This document shows, piece after piece, positions 12,070-22,500 of a stretch of 22,500 nucleotides of DNA. A program made the position numbers and the translations under genes. The DNA comes from Halocaridina rubra. Taxonomy: Eukaryota > Arthropoda > Malacostraca > Decapoda > Atyidae. Within the stretch, counting starts at the first letter, position 1. Each line of letters begins with the position of its first letter. The stretch spans positions 62,501 to 85,000 of the forward strand of contig JAXCGZ010011605.1 in NCBI GenBank assembly GCA_037179515.1, read 5' to 3'. The notes under the pieces are model-generated. The model was not told where the DNA came from, did not search any database, and saw only the letters and a program-made list of their open reading frames with translations.

Positions 12070-12723
12070 GAAGTGTTACCAAAAGGGCACAGATCCTATG
12101 CAAAATACACCAACGATAAGCTAACAGCTTACTAGGCAGCCAGATTACACATTTCTACTAGTAATGAGAAAATTTATTTTCAAGTGACAACTCGGACACA
12201 TGAAAGGCTTAGCCTAGGCTCGATAAATGACACCAAAGTTTTTCTTCCAATCTATAAGCAGTCAATGCTTGAATATAAAACACAATTATAAGCAAAAATA
12301 CTTAATATGCTTTCTCCCAATTCCTAATTCCAAGGAAATATAACAATTCCTAACAAGTATCACCCTTTAACGGATATATAAAACACGAATGTTTTAAAAC
12401 TCAATCTTATCACGCAAATAAATGAAATTTTAAATAACATGTCTTCTCGTCATGCAAAATTTCTAAAGTCTGTTACCATATAATCTCATGTAGATTTCCT
12501 GATATATTGTTTACCACATGGGAAACAAGAAAATATTAGTTACCATCATCAATATTGAAAAATAAAGAAAAATTTCTTATCCGCAACGTTTCTAACGCGA
12601 AAATTTTTGTGTGCAGCTTAAGATTCATTCATTTCAATAATCGAGCCAATGGTAATCGGGTTTCATGTGCAATCTTAAAAAGCAAAATAAAAATAAATTT
12701 ATAAAATCAGTCTGTCTGTCCAG

Positions 12724-12741
12724 GTCCCTGTTCGGGCGCCA
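12724..12741 (-). promoter_or_regulatory. Primer binding site complementary to tRNA-Lys
   Basis: The minus strand reads TGGCGCCCGAACAGGGAC, which matches the known 18-nt complement of the tRNA-Lys (Lys3/UUU type) 3' end. It starts 5 nt inside the 5' LTR (boundary 12746/12747). This site fixes the direction of the element and would prime minus-strand DNA synthesis. Confidence 0.95.
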
Positions 12742-12746
12742 ATTAA

Positions 12747-14733
12747 TGTGGGGGTTTTAATTTTAAATGATGATGCTAGAGTGTTAAGATTCTGTTTTAC
12801 TAAGGGGACTCAAAGTACCGAGCTCGGTTAAGAGCTCACAAACAGACAGGACAGATATTTGTACTTGCACACCCTATCTTCCATACTATCAGTCGGTTAA
12901 ATGAAACTCAGAATTCAACTTTCTTTTAATTTTTGAAAATGCAATGACATTAAAAGAATTGAATTAAATTTCTCAAATTAAACTTTATGAAATGCTGCCT
13001 CGAATCCCGGAGGAGGTGAGTATGAGTTCGTTTCCCGGCACCACGGACGTATGCCAAGACTTTGGCCTCAACTCGATGATTACCTCTGTCACACAGGCAG
13101 AGTAGAATACAGGACACTGCAATTTCAGAAACAGAAATGACACAGTTTATAATGGGAAACTGAAAGCATGAGCACACATATAATGAGTTTCCAATGTCAT
13201 TCTACTGGATGAATATATATAGGTTATTCACAGCTAACCAGAAATATTTATGAATATATATAGGTTATTCACAGCTAACCAGAAATATTTATGCTACCAT
13301 AATAGCATACAAAACATTAATTCTTTACTGGTTTTAAAGAAAATAATATATTCACAATAAATGAAGAATAAGCAAGACAAATACAGTACTGTATGTATTC
13401 CTTAAATTGTGGGCAACCACAAAAGTTGCAATGCTTATTCCGGATATGAAATTAATATGGTAAAACACTCTATTTAGGGTAAAGGAAGAATCTACGAGAT
13501 AAATACAGTATTCATTCACTTTTAGTTATCAAGAACTTTGCAATAAAAAAAGGGGTGCAAAACCACCTTTTGAGGTATTTGCAACTTATAACTCAAAACA
13601 CTTTATCCCCAACATATGAAGAATTAGCAAGATAAATACGGTATGCATTCATTAAAATGTGGTTAACAAGAAATATTTGCATAGCCAACTGGGAAAAATT
13701 ACCTTTTGAATATTTGCAATTTGTCTTTTTGGCAAATAGCTTTACTGACGAGTTTTTGAAGTAAAAAAAAAACACTTTATTTACGATGATAGAAAGGGGT
13801 GAAATGAAATTAGAATTTATTAGGAAGAGAGATAGATTTTTACGGGCTCATAACTTAGTCTTCAGAGGATGAGATTTTCGTTTATCACATTCAGTGAAAA
13901 GAAACTTCTCAGCAATATATACCAGCTGTAATTTACAGGTTAAGGAATTAACTTTGGCATGTGAGATTCCAGTGTGGTAATCTACAAAATTTCGTGTGAC
14001 TGGGAATGGAATCTGAGAATAGAAATCCGTAAGATTTATCCAGTAACGAATGTAACTAATTCTCGAAAATAAACCAATTTGCTTGACCCACGAGCTTTAC
14101 CATACACTATCCCTCACCTTGTTGTGCTAGATGAATTCCTTGTTGTGCTAGATGAATTCCTGTGAAGATGCCACGTAATTTGATTTTAAATAAACTTAGA
14201 CCACCCAGGCGAGATGTTGCCTCTGGGCAGTCTCGGCGCTAAAAGAGAGCGTCTCCTCGTGGGGCTTCGTGACGTCATCTGTAGGAGACATTCCTAGAGC
14301 AGTAATTGGCTCTGATTTCATTTTAAGGATTATTTTAGTGGTGGTCCCTGGCAGGCAATTATAGCAGAGATGCAAGGGAGAGACAGTATTTTTAGGTGCA
14401 ACAAGTGGAAGCAAATAAAATAAAACGAGAATACTAATGAAAAGTTAGGTTACTGGTTCTTCTTCTCTTAATTTTCTTGGCCCTGAGCAGGCAGAAAAAT
14501 AGGGGCAGCCTTTATATTGGGGCTATACTTCTACACGTACAGGAAGAGTAACTAAGCTATTTAAAATTAGCTATAAGCAAAAATACAAATTGCAAATAAT
14601 CATAATCTGCGAAAGTCAAGAAGTGGGAATTAATTTTTTTAGTTAGAAAATAACAGTTATATTAAAGGGAATTATTTTAATTGATAAGGCATCTAACAGC
14701 CTCTGTTGACATTGAGCGAAACACTCTGTCACA
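12747..14733 (-). repeat. 5' LTR (right copy)
   Basis: This 1987-bp LTR should drive transcription on the minus strand. Within it, the minus strand has TATAAAG at 14510-14516 followed about 30 nt later by TCAGGGC, and alternatively TATTTAAA at 14185-14192 with a CRE palindrome 80-90 bp upstream. AATAAA polyadenylation-type hexamers (minus) occur at 13776-13781 and 13816-13821, among others. Which of these is used cannot be told from sequence. The 41-bp (about 13209-13290) and 21-bp (about 14117-14158) tandem duplications match those of the 3' LTR. Confidence 0.95.
14270..14277. promoter_or_regulatory. CRE-like palindrome TGACGTCA in the 5' LTR
   Basis: This is an exact TGACGTCA palindrome in the promoter-bearing LTR, 78-92 bp upstream (minus strand) of a TATTTAAA candidate at 14185-14192. 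The spacing suits an enhancer plus core promoter, but the assignment is inferential. Confidence 0.35.
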
Positions 14734-15510
14734 ATTCCTAGTCTGGATAGCCATGGAGCAGGCACGGTCAATCCAAGGTTTAGGGGGAGAGAAAGTTTTT
14801 GTAGAAGAGGGGATTGCCGTGGTCACGATCACAGCAACTTTTAGAGCTACCTGATCAGGGTTGCGGGACTGAAAGCAGTAGTTATCCCATGGGAAGTCAA
14901 AGAGAAAGTTGCGCAAATTTTCATATTGGGTACGCTCGAAGTGCCAAAGGCGGCGCTGAGTAGGAGGGATTTGTGGTGGAGGAGCGAAAATGGAAGAGAC
15001 TGAAATCATAGAGTGGTCAGATTTACCAAGAGGGGAAAGCACAGAATAAGAGTAGTTTGAAGGGTTAGAAGTAAAAAATATGTCAAGAGTGTTTGCAGCA
15101 TGTTCGTGACGATCAGGAACGCGAGTAGGATGTTTGATAATTTGCTCCAGATCGTGAGTAATAGAGAAAGCAAGGGCCTCGCTTCCTCCCACATCAGTGT
15201 GAGAAGAATGAAGCCACTCACTGTGGTGTACATTGAAGTCTCTAATGTATAGTACTTCGGCATGTGGGTGAGAAGATAGTAAGGACTCATGGCACGAGGA
15301 TAGATATTCAAAGAAAGACACAAACTCGGTGGAGTTTGGAGAACAGTAGCAGAAGCAAAGGAAGATAATGGTAGTGGAGAGATAGACTTTTACCCAGAGA
15401 ACATCAAAGTCAGGAGATTCAAGGTCCATGAGCCTCACAGTAGGAGTGTTAGTGTTGCAGTATGCACAGACCTCACCTTTGGAACGAAAACGAGTATACA
15501 GATTATAGTG
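14734..15510 (-). pseudogene. Truncated APE-type endonuclease of element A
   Basis: This is the endonuclease domain that would nick target DNA for target-primed reverse transcription. Visible motifs are the ISHYNLYTRFRSKG block, RDFNVHHSEWLHSSH (normally GDFN; Gly is Arg here), HPTRVPD, NTLDIFFTSNP, and the catalytic SDHSMI. The N-terminal part carrying the early catalytic Asn and Glu is missing. The frame could extend upstream to about 15615 but has no ATG. Before insertion of the LTR element, the coding frame ran on from 14734 into 4478 downward. The present open frame reads into LTR sequence until 14677, which is an artefact. Family: jockey/CR1-like, exact clade not determined. Confidence 0.88.
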
Positions 15511-15610
15511 AGAGATTTGGAATGGGCTGGGATTCGAACCAAAGGCATAATCTGTGTCCCAAGGCGTTAGGTTCAAATTCGGGCCGGGGACAAAATGCTT
15601 TTTTTTTCTC
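14734..15610 (-). mobile_element. Non-LTR retrotransposon A, 5' portion
   Basis: This half of element A lies upstream of the LTR-element insertion, beginning with the second target copy attcc (14734-14738). Recognisable family sequence runs to about 15510. The last ~100 bp up to the (TA)n tract is of unclear origin and may be flanking DNA. The element lacks the start of its endonuclease, which is the 5' truncation usual for non-LTR copies. Confidence 0.8.
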
Positions 15611-15615
15611 TTAGG

Positions 15616-15617
<2 letters not shown>

Positions 15618-15708
<91 letters not shown>
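15618..15708. repeat. (TA)n microsatellite at the 5' end of element A
   Basis: A pure TA run of about 45 units. Together with 2293-2383, element A has a (TA)n tract at each end. Confidence 0.95.
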
Positions 15709-16390
<682 letters not shown>

Positions 16391-18161
16391 ACTCTTCTAT
16401 AAACGAATCCAGCTCATCTATTCCTCAATCTTTACCCCTCTCTAACCCTATGCCCTCCCTTATCCTCTCTTCACGCAAAGTTCATAAGGTTCTTCGCTCG
16501 CTAAAGACGAACAAGGCATTTCGTCCCGATGGTATCCCTGCAAGGTTCCTTAAGGAGTTTGCAGATGAACTGGCTCCCGTGCTTTGCTGTCTTTTTCGCC
16601 TCATTCTGTCAACCAGTATCTATCCTTCATCTTGGAAGCATGCTCTTATTTAACCATTTCCTAAGAAGGGTGACCGCTCTATTCCTTCTAACTACCGACC
16701 TATTGCCCTAACCTCCTCTATTGCTGAAGTTTTCGAAACTTTGCTCAATTCTCACGTCTTGAAACACCTTGAATCTAACTCACTTATCTCCGATCACCAG
16801 TACGGCTTCCGCAAGGCAAGATCCACTGGTGATCTCCTGTCCTATATAACTCATGTATGGTCATTGTATCTGATTAACTATGGGGAATCCTTTGTCGTCG
16901 CCCTTGATATCTCTAAGGCTTTTGACAGAGTCTGGCACAAGGCTCTGGTGGTCAAACTCCCTGCCTATGGCTTTACCCCTTCTTTCTGTTCTCTGATTTC
17001 CAATTTTCTTTCTGACCATTATATATCTGTAGTTGTTGATGGTGCAACATCTATCCCTTTCTCTGTTACCAGTGGTGTTCCTCAGGGCTCTGTTCTTTCC
17101 CCTAATCTGTTCCTTCTCTTCATCAGTTATCTTCTACAATCCCCATCTTCCTCTCTTCTTTATGCCTTTGCAGATGATTCTACCCTTCACTTTTCCTCTG
17201 CCTTTTCTTCACAACCTTCATCTACTACTCGTAATCAATCTCGTATCACTTTCTTCTACCCTCAACTCTGATTTGCAGAGGGTGATCTGAGTGGGGCACC
17301 CAAAATTTAGTTAAATTCAATGCCTCCAAGACACAATATGTGGCTATCTCTTTATCTTCTTCTCCTCCTGATAACCCTATTGTCTTCGAAGCTAACAAAA
17401 TTTACACTCTTAATTATATCAACATAGGAATCCACATAGCCTCTAACTTGTCTTGGAGAAAGCACTTTATCCAAATTTCTAAATCCTTATCGAAAAAATT
17501 GGGAGTTTTGTTTCGTTTTCGTCTGTACTTTTCCTCGTTACAGCTACTGAAAATTTATAAAGGTCTTATCCGTCCCTGCTTACAATATTGCTCACACAAC
17601 TGGGGTGCTGCTTCTTATAATTATCTCCTTGATAGGGTTGACTCTAAAGCAGTCAAACTCATTAATGATCCTTCTCTTACTTCTAATCTGGATTCTCTCT
17701 CTCTTTCCTGTAAGGTATCTTCCCTTTCTCTTTTCTATTGCTACTACTTTCATCGCTGCTCTGATGAGTTGGCAAGTTGCATCCCATCCCCAATGCCAAG
17801 GCCGCGTAACACTCGCCAAGCGGCTTCGTCTTACAAGTACTGTGTGGAGATTTGTAGCCCGCGGATTGGTCGGTGCAGCGACTGCTTCTTCCCACATACC
17901 TCCAGACTCTGGAACTCTTCTTCTTTCTATCTTCCCTAACTCTTATGACCAATCATCCTTCAAAAAGCAGATCTATTGTCATCTCAGAGCCTAGTCCTCC
18001 ATATCTGAGTCCTCTGTACTTTGACTGTTTTTTCTGTTTGTCGTTTTCCTTTGTGTGTCATTACCTCATCTCTGCCTTGTCCTTTACCTTTTTCTTTTCC
18101 TTCGTCTTGGTGCTTTCTCGTGCCTGGGCCTTTATTGATGAGGGCAGGGTTTTTTTTTTTT
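16391..18161 (+). mobile_element. Non-LTR retrotransposon B, 5'-truncated copy
   Basis: This is a second copy of the element A family, in opposite orientation. Homology with the minus strand of 2434-4200 begins around 16391 (cttctata, then aatccagc), so endonuclease and linker are missing. It ends with the shared tail block tttattgatgagggcag (18131-18147) followed by a T run (18150-18161), not by the A-rich tail of copy A. A and B differ at many scattered positions and by several indels. Confidence 0.88.
16444..17994 (+). pseudogene. Broken non-LTR reverse transcriptase (element B)
   Basis: This is the RT of the same family as element A. It retains the catalytic box FADD (17167-17178), ALDISKAFDRVWHKAL and SGVPQGSVLSP. 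The C-terminal domain ends in HLRA with a stop at 17992-17994. Lesions relative to copy A include a TAA at 16651-16653 where A has CAA (Gln), a 2-nt deletion near 17250-17262 that shifts the frame and causes a stop at 17269-17271, further small indels near 17283 and 17425, and an in-frame insertion of about 15 nt near 17738-17752. With no endonuclease and several breaks it is non-functional. It still serves as an internal reference showing that the FAGD of copy A and the A-copy TGA are secondary changes. Confidence 0.88.
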
Positions 18162-19460
<1,299 letters not shown>

Positions 19461-19706
19461 TAATTACCTAATTGTGCTTATGGGAAACAATCCCAATCTC
19501 ATAACTTTCCGTCTCCTGGTCATTTTCATTTTGTACTTAATGAAACGTATCCTACTTGTCCTTAAACGTATGGATTGAGTTAGCATTAACTGTCTCCTCG
19601 CTTAGCGAATTTCAATCATCAACTACTCTTGCACTAAAATAAAGTACTTCCTTACATCCTGCGAAGAAGTTTTCTTTCGAATCCTCAAACTATGACCTCT
19701 AGTTCT
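19461..19706 (-). mobile_element. CR1/L2-like non-LTR fragment, copy 1
   Basis: A 246-bp 3' terminal fragment, homologous to the 3' end of copy 2. On the minus strand it ends with cacaattaggtaattac and runs into an AC repeat. Its upstream edge falls inside the RT C-terminal coding region (around the RTRGH codons), so it is severely 5'-truncated. Several substitutions and an extra base break the frame. Confidence 0.82.
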
Positions 19707-20585
19707 TGATTGTGATTACCTAATTGTGATTACCTAATTGTGTTTACGGGAAAGAGCCCAAAGCTCGTATCTTCCCGTCTCCTGATCGGTTCCATTTTTA
19801 GACTTAGTGATACTTATCATACCTGTCCTTAAAACTATGGATTGAGGTAGCATTAACTACCTCCTCGCTTAGCGAATTCCAATTATCAACTACTCTTACA
19901 CTGAAAAAGTATTTCCTTACATCCTGCAAACAAGTTTTCTTCCGAAGCTTCAAACTATGACCTCTAGTTCTAGAGCCAGCCATATCGAAATATCGATCCC
20001 TATCCACTCTATCATAACCATGAAGGAATTTAAAGACTGTCACCATATCCCCCCTTACTCTTCTAGCTTCGAGTGATGGCAAGTCTAATTCCCTCAGCCT
20101 CTCATCATAACCGAGATTGCGTATTTCTGGCACCAGTTTCGTGGCATGTCTTTGAACTTTTTCAAGCTTAGCTATGTGCTTTTTCAAGTGCGGATTCCAA
20201 AAGGGGGCTGCATATTCGAGTTTTGGCCTCACATAGGTTACATAAATATTTCTGAACATTTCCTTGTCCATGTGCCTGAAGGCTACCCTTACATTTGATA
20301 AGAATGCATATGCTGCCCTTACTACGCCATTTATATGTATTTCTGGAGACAAATCTGCCAATATGTTTACTCCTAGATCTCTCTCATTTTCTGTCTCCTG
20401 AAGTTGTACTCCAGCCACCGAGTAGTCAAGCTTGGGCCTTCTTGCACTTGTACCCATTCTCATTACCTTACATTTTGAGGTATTGAATTTCATTAGCCAC
20501 TTTTCTGACCACTCATGCAGATTATTTAGATCCTCCTGAAGTTCTCTACCATTGTTCTCGTTTTTTACTTTCTTCACAATCTTTG

Positions 20586-20587
<2 letters not shown>
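19707..20587 (-). mobile_element. CR1/L2-like non-LTR fragment, copy 2
   Basis: The longest of three same-strand copies. Its 3' end on the minus strand carries two 14-bp terminal units (cacaattaggtaat, twice, about 19709-19740), the kind of short tandem 3' tail typical of CR1/L2-type elements. Its 5' truncation point lies at a (TG)n tract (20588-20648). Confidence 0.85.
19804..20587 (-). pseudogene. C-terminal RT region of CR1/L2-like element (copy 2)
   Basis: About 260 residues make up the segment of a non-LTR RT that follows the catalytic YADD box. It begins AKIVKKVKNENNGRELQ and continues with LHEWSEKWLMKFNTSKCKVM, ERDLGVNI, YVRPKLEYAAPFWNP, LEKVQRHATKLVP and YDERLRELDLPSLEARRVRGD, closing with DNWNSLSEEVV and FKDRYDKYH. 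The stop is at 19804-19806. Palm domain, endonuclease and any ORF1 are absent, so it cannot function. The open frame extends upstream through Thr-His codons of the (TG)n tract into copy 3; that extension is an artefact. The family differs from elements A and B. Confidence 0.88.

Positions 20588-20648
<61 letters not shown>
20588..20648. repeat. (TG)n microsatellite between CR1-like copies
   Basis: About 30 TG units lie exactly between the 5' truncation of copy 2 and the 3' end of copy 3. Confidence 0.95.
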
Positions 20649-20651
<3 letters not shown>

Positions 20652-21030
20652 TACCCAATTGTGTTACGGGAAAGAGCCCCAAGCTCATAACTTCCTGTCT
20701 CCTGGTCGGTCCCATTTGTACTTAGTGATACTTATCACATTTGGCCTTAAAACTATGGATTGAGTTAGCATTAACTTCCTCCTCGCTTAGCGATTTCCAT
20801 ATATCAACTACTCTTACACTAAAAAAGTACTTCCTTACATCCTGCAAAGAAGTTTTCTTACGAAGCCTCTAACTATGACCTTTAGTTCTAGTGCCAGCCA
20901 TATCAAAATATCGATCCCTATCCACTCTGTCATAACCATGAAGAAATTTCAAAACCGTCACCATATCCTCCCTCATTCTTCTAGCTTCGAGTGATGGTAA
21001 GTCTAATTCCCTCAACCTCTCATCATAGCC
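20649..21030 (-). mobile_element. CR1/L2-like non-LTR fragment, copy 3
   Basis: A 3' terminal fragment of about 382 bp, homologous to copy 2. On the minus strand it covers YDERLRELDLPSLEARR through GTRTKGHS, then a stop created in place of the codon after Ser, then the 3' UTR ending cacaattgggtaatt next to (AC)n. Homology with copy 2 stops at about 21030. Confidence 0.83.
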
Positions 21031-21463
21031 AATTGATACTGTCTTGGATGACAGAGGCTGCGAAAATTTTGGACAACGTTGCTGAATTGGATGCTGAATT
21101 AAAAAAAAATGATGCTGTTGATATTTACATATGTGAGCTTGTTCCACTCTCTTCCTAACAACAAAGAAATGTCTATATTTTGGGAGGAGACAAGCCAAAC
21201 GGGATTAAGGGTCAAGCTAAACACTTCCATAATCCTCTGAACAATAGATTAAAGCCAAATTCTGCTAGCCCATGGAACAAAAATTGGCAAGCAGGAAGGG
21301 AAAATAAATATAACATCTTATCTGTCATTCCTACATTTCCAAGCAGAAAAACGGAAAAGTACCTGAGGAGTTTATCGAAATAACGAAGTATTATTTCTCA
21401 TTTACCAAATTACGCCGGATGATTAATAGAGCAAAAAACAAAAGCCATTTCAAGTAGTATATT
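21031..21463. other. Unassigned stretch
   Basis: About 430 bp with no gene or repeat recognised. Short frames on the plus strand have no identifiable domain. Confidence 0.4.
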
Positions 21464-21648
21464 ATACTCTCCAGTGACTCCATCGCCTAGTAATGGTTCC
21501 CATTTCTTTTAAAGGAAATTGGTAAGATGCTCTGACTGTGAGGAGTTCAGTCATCATACTCTCCAGTGACTCCATCGCCTAGTAATGTTTTCCAGTTCTT
21601 TAACCGGAAAGGAGTAAGATATTCTGACTGTGAGGAATTCAGTCATCA
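21464..21648. repeat. 92-bp tandem duplication
   Basis: Two adjacent units (21464-21555 and 21556-21648) both start atactctccagtgactccat and end in cagtcatc. They differ at around a dozen positions in the middle. No coding role is apparent. Confidence 0.88.
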
Positions 21649-21732
21649 AGTCGGTAGCACTGACTGTAAACTGACATGTGAAAATTACGGTCATCTCGTC
21701 CACAAACAAAGTTTTGGGCATCATGGATTTTC

Positions 21733-21840
21733 ATTTTTTTTTAATGAATGTGACACTAGGACGGGCCTAAAAATTATAATATAACTGCCCTCATCGGGCC
21801 TAGGCACAAAGAAAATATAAAGTAAAGATAAACAGGAATT
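21733..21840 (-). mobile_element. Relic of the 3' tail of the A/B non-LTR family
   Basis: T-run, then gtgacac, then ggcc, then aactgccctcatc, gggcc, ggcacaa and gaaaata match in order the 3' terminal ~90 bp of element A (2425-2500), with substitutions and small indels. Only the 3' end remains, in minus orientation. Confidence 0.7.
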
Positions 21841-22471
21841 GAGAGTGTAGTCACTTGTCAGATGTGAAGGGATAATAAATGATGTGTAACGAATATCCAA
21901 GAATATTCGGTGTTGATGTAGGCATAGAAAAAAAAAACCGTTACTGAAGAGACTTAACATCGAACTGTTTTGGAGAGTCCTTTTTAAGGACATTCAGCTG
22001 TAGTATCGCAACGGGCGACTGTACCATGCGGCAGCCTACTACATAGTTAGAAAAATTAAAAATTATGGCCAGCTTCCGAGATCTGGAGATCATATTGCAT
22101 TGACCTAATTCCATAGTAAATGTATAGATAATAATTTCCAAGTCACCTTTAAGGTAAGTGTGATATAAAGTACCTACTTACAAACCTGTGAAGCGGTTTA
22201 CAAAACAATTAGCAATTTTTTTAAAGTTTAAAGCTTCTCTTGTAGGCATTGGAAACGATGCAATTGGCGCCATATAGATAGGAGATGGCCTAATTCTCTC
22301 GAATTAAAATTTAGTAAATAATCTATATATCGACTCATCTGATACTCATTAAGGCTGTTAATGACTGTGTTAATGAACTCATTAACAGCTATATAAAGGA
22401 TATTTTTATAGAAAAAATTAATAGAGAGAGAGAAAGAACAGGGGAGATGAAAAGTATTTTTAGATACAGAA
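21841..22471. other. Unassigned AT-rich stretch with one inverted repeat
   Basis: No gene is recognised. The only structure noted is the inverted repeat at 22354-22389. Confidence 0.4.
22354..22389. repeat. Perfect 11-bp inverted repeat
   Basis: gctgttaatga (22354-22364) and tcattaacagc (22379-22389) are perfect reverse complements separated by 14 nt. It could form a small stem-loop or be a dyad binding site. The function is unknown. Confidence 0.75.
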
Positions 22472-22472
22472 A

Positions 22473-22500
22473 ATTCTCTCTCTCTCTCTCTCTCTCTCTC
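22473..22500. repeat. (TC)n microsatellite at the window edge
   Basis: A CT/TC run continues to the last base, so its full length is unknown. Confidence 0.95.

Larger units (their letters stand above)
11288..12746 (-). other. Leader (5' untranslated region) of the LTR element
   Basis: A 1459-bp leader runs between the 5' LTR and the gag-pol ATG on the minus strand. It has no long frame. It holds the primer binding site (12724-12741) and two tandem-repeat families (11460-11870, 11908-12069). The stretch 12070-12720 is AT-rich and unremarkable. A leader carrying repeats is where packaging, dimerisation or internal initiation signals would be expected; that role is inferred. Confidence 0.75.
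4484..14733 (-). mobile_element. Complete Ty3/gypsy-type LTR retrotransposon with integrase upstream of RT
   Basis: This is a 10,250-bp element transcribed on the minus strand, with 1987-bp LTRs at 12747-14733 (5') and 4484-6470 (3'). The LTRs begin TG and end CA on the plus strand. Flanks 4479-4483 and 14734-14738 are both ATTCC, the target duplication. The internal region (6471-12746, 6276 bp) has a tRNA-Lys primer site, a long leader with tandem repeats, and one long gag-pol frame (11287 down to 7109) interrupted by a single TGA. Domain order is protease, integrase, RT, RNase H. This matches the Gmr1-type arrangement, known as Ty3/gypsy-like elements with copia-like pol order. No env-like frame is seen. 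Four LTR differences by eye (about 0.2%) indicate a recent insertion. The host is element A, in the same transcriptional direction. Confidence 0.95.

Noticed and set aside
11534..12103. Minus-strand frames in the leader that repeat their own peptide
   Set aside because: They follow the 137-bp and 81-bp tandem repeats and lack any recognisable Gag feature, so they are treated as non-coding.
15530..15580. tRNA-like B boxes: GGTTCGAATCC on the minus strand (15530-15540) and GGTTCAAATTC on the plus strand (15570-15580), suggesting a tRNA gene or SINE
   Set aside because: The flanking bases do not pair as a T stem or acceptor stem and no A box is found at the right distance. At most this is a decayed tRNA-derived piece.
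19804..20715. A single ~300-residue minus-strand protein with a Thr-His repeat
   Set aside because: The frame fuses copy 3 3' UTR, a (TG)n tract and copy 2 by chance. Only the part from 20587 down is retroelement coding sequence.

Overview
This is eukaryotic, repeat-dominated DNA, most likely from a malacostracan (decapod-type) crustacean. That placement is inferred from very long pure (CT)n, (TA)n, (GT)n and (AAT)n microsatellites, two kinds of non-LTR retrotransposon with crustacean-like protein remnants, and a large Ty3/gypsy-type LTR element. No host gene, tRNA, rRNA, CRISPR array or bacterial-type operon could be supported. Almost all coding potential belongs to retroelements, mostly on the minus strand.

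Layout. 1-520 is a block of microsatellites. 520-2290 is non-coding and holds a decayed ~44-bp minisatellite (about 1340-1815). 2293-2383 is (TA)n. 2384-4483 and 14734-~15610 are the two halves of one dead jockey/CR1-like non-LTR retrotransposon (element A, minus strand). It is split by a complete LTR retrotransposon at 4484-14733 (10,250 bp, minus strand). 15618-15708 and 15901-16047 are (TA)n tracts. 16391-18161 is a second, 5'-truncated and frame-broken copy of the same non-LTR family (element B, plus strand). 18162-19316 is mostly unassigned. 19317-19460 is compound (CT)n/(TA)n/(TG)n. 19461-21030 holds three successive 5'-truncated 3' ends of a different, CR1/L2-like non-LTR family, all minus strand. 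21464-21648 is a 92-bp tandem duplication. 21733-~21840 is a relic of the 3' tail of the A/B family. The window ends in (TC)n.

The LTR element is the most notable object. Its two 1987-bp LTRs differ at only four positions by eye, and it is flanked by the 5-bp target duplication ATTCC. An 18-nt primer binding site complementary to the 3' end of tRNA-Lys lies 5 nt inside the 5' LTR. The pol domains run protease, integrase, reverse transcriptase, RNase H: integrase precedes RT, as in Ty1/copia and Gmr1-type elements and unlike ordinary Ty3/gypsy elements. The frame is open from an ATG at 11287 to a stop at 7109 except for one in-frame TGA at 9362-9364, just after the integrase catalytic Glu. The Gag part is abnormally small: a heptad-repeat coiled coil and a Pro/His-rich linker with no recognisable capsid and no CCHC zinc knuckle. 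A ~1.46-kb leader carries two related families of tandem repeats.

Taken together, the window records successive retroelement insertions. Old non-LTR copies sit next to microsatellites, and one was later hit by a recent LTR retrotransposon that was nearly intact on arrival and may depend on Gag supplied by other copies.
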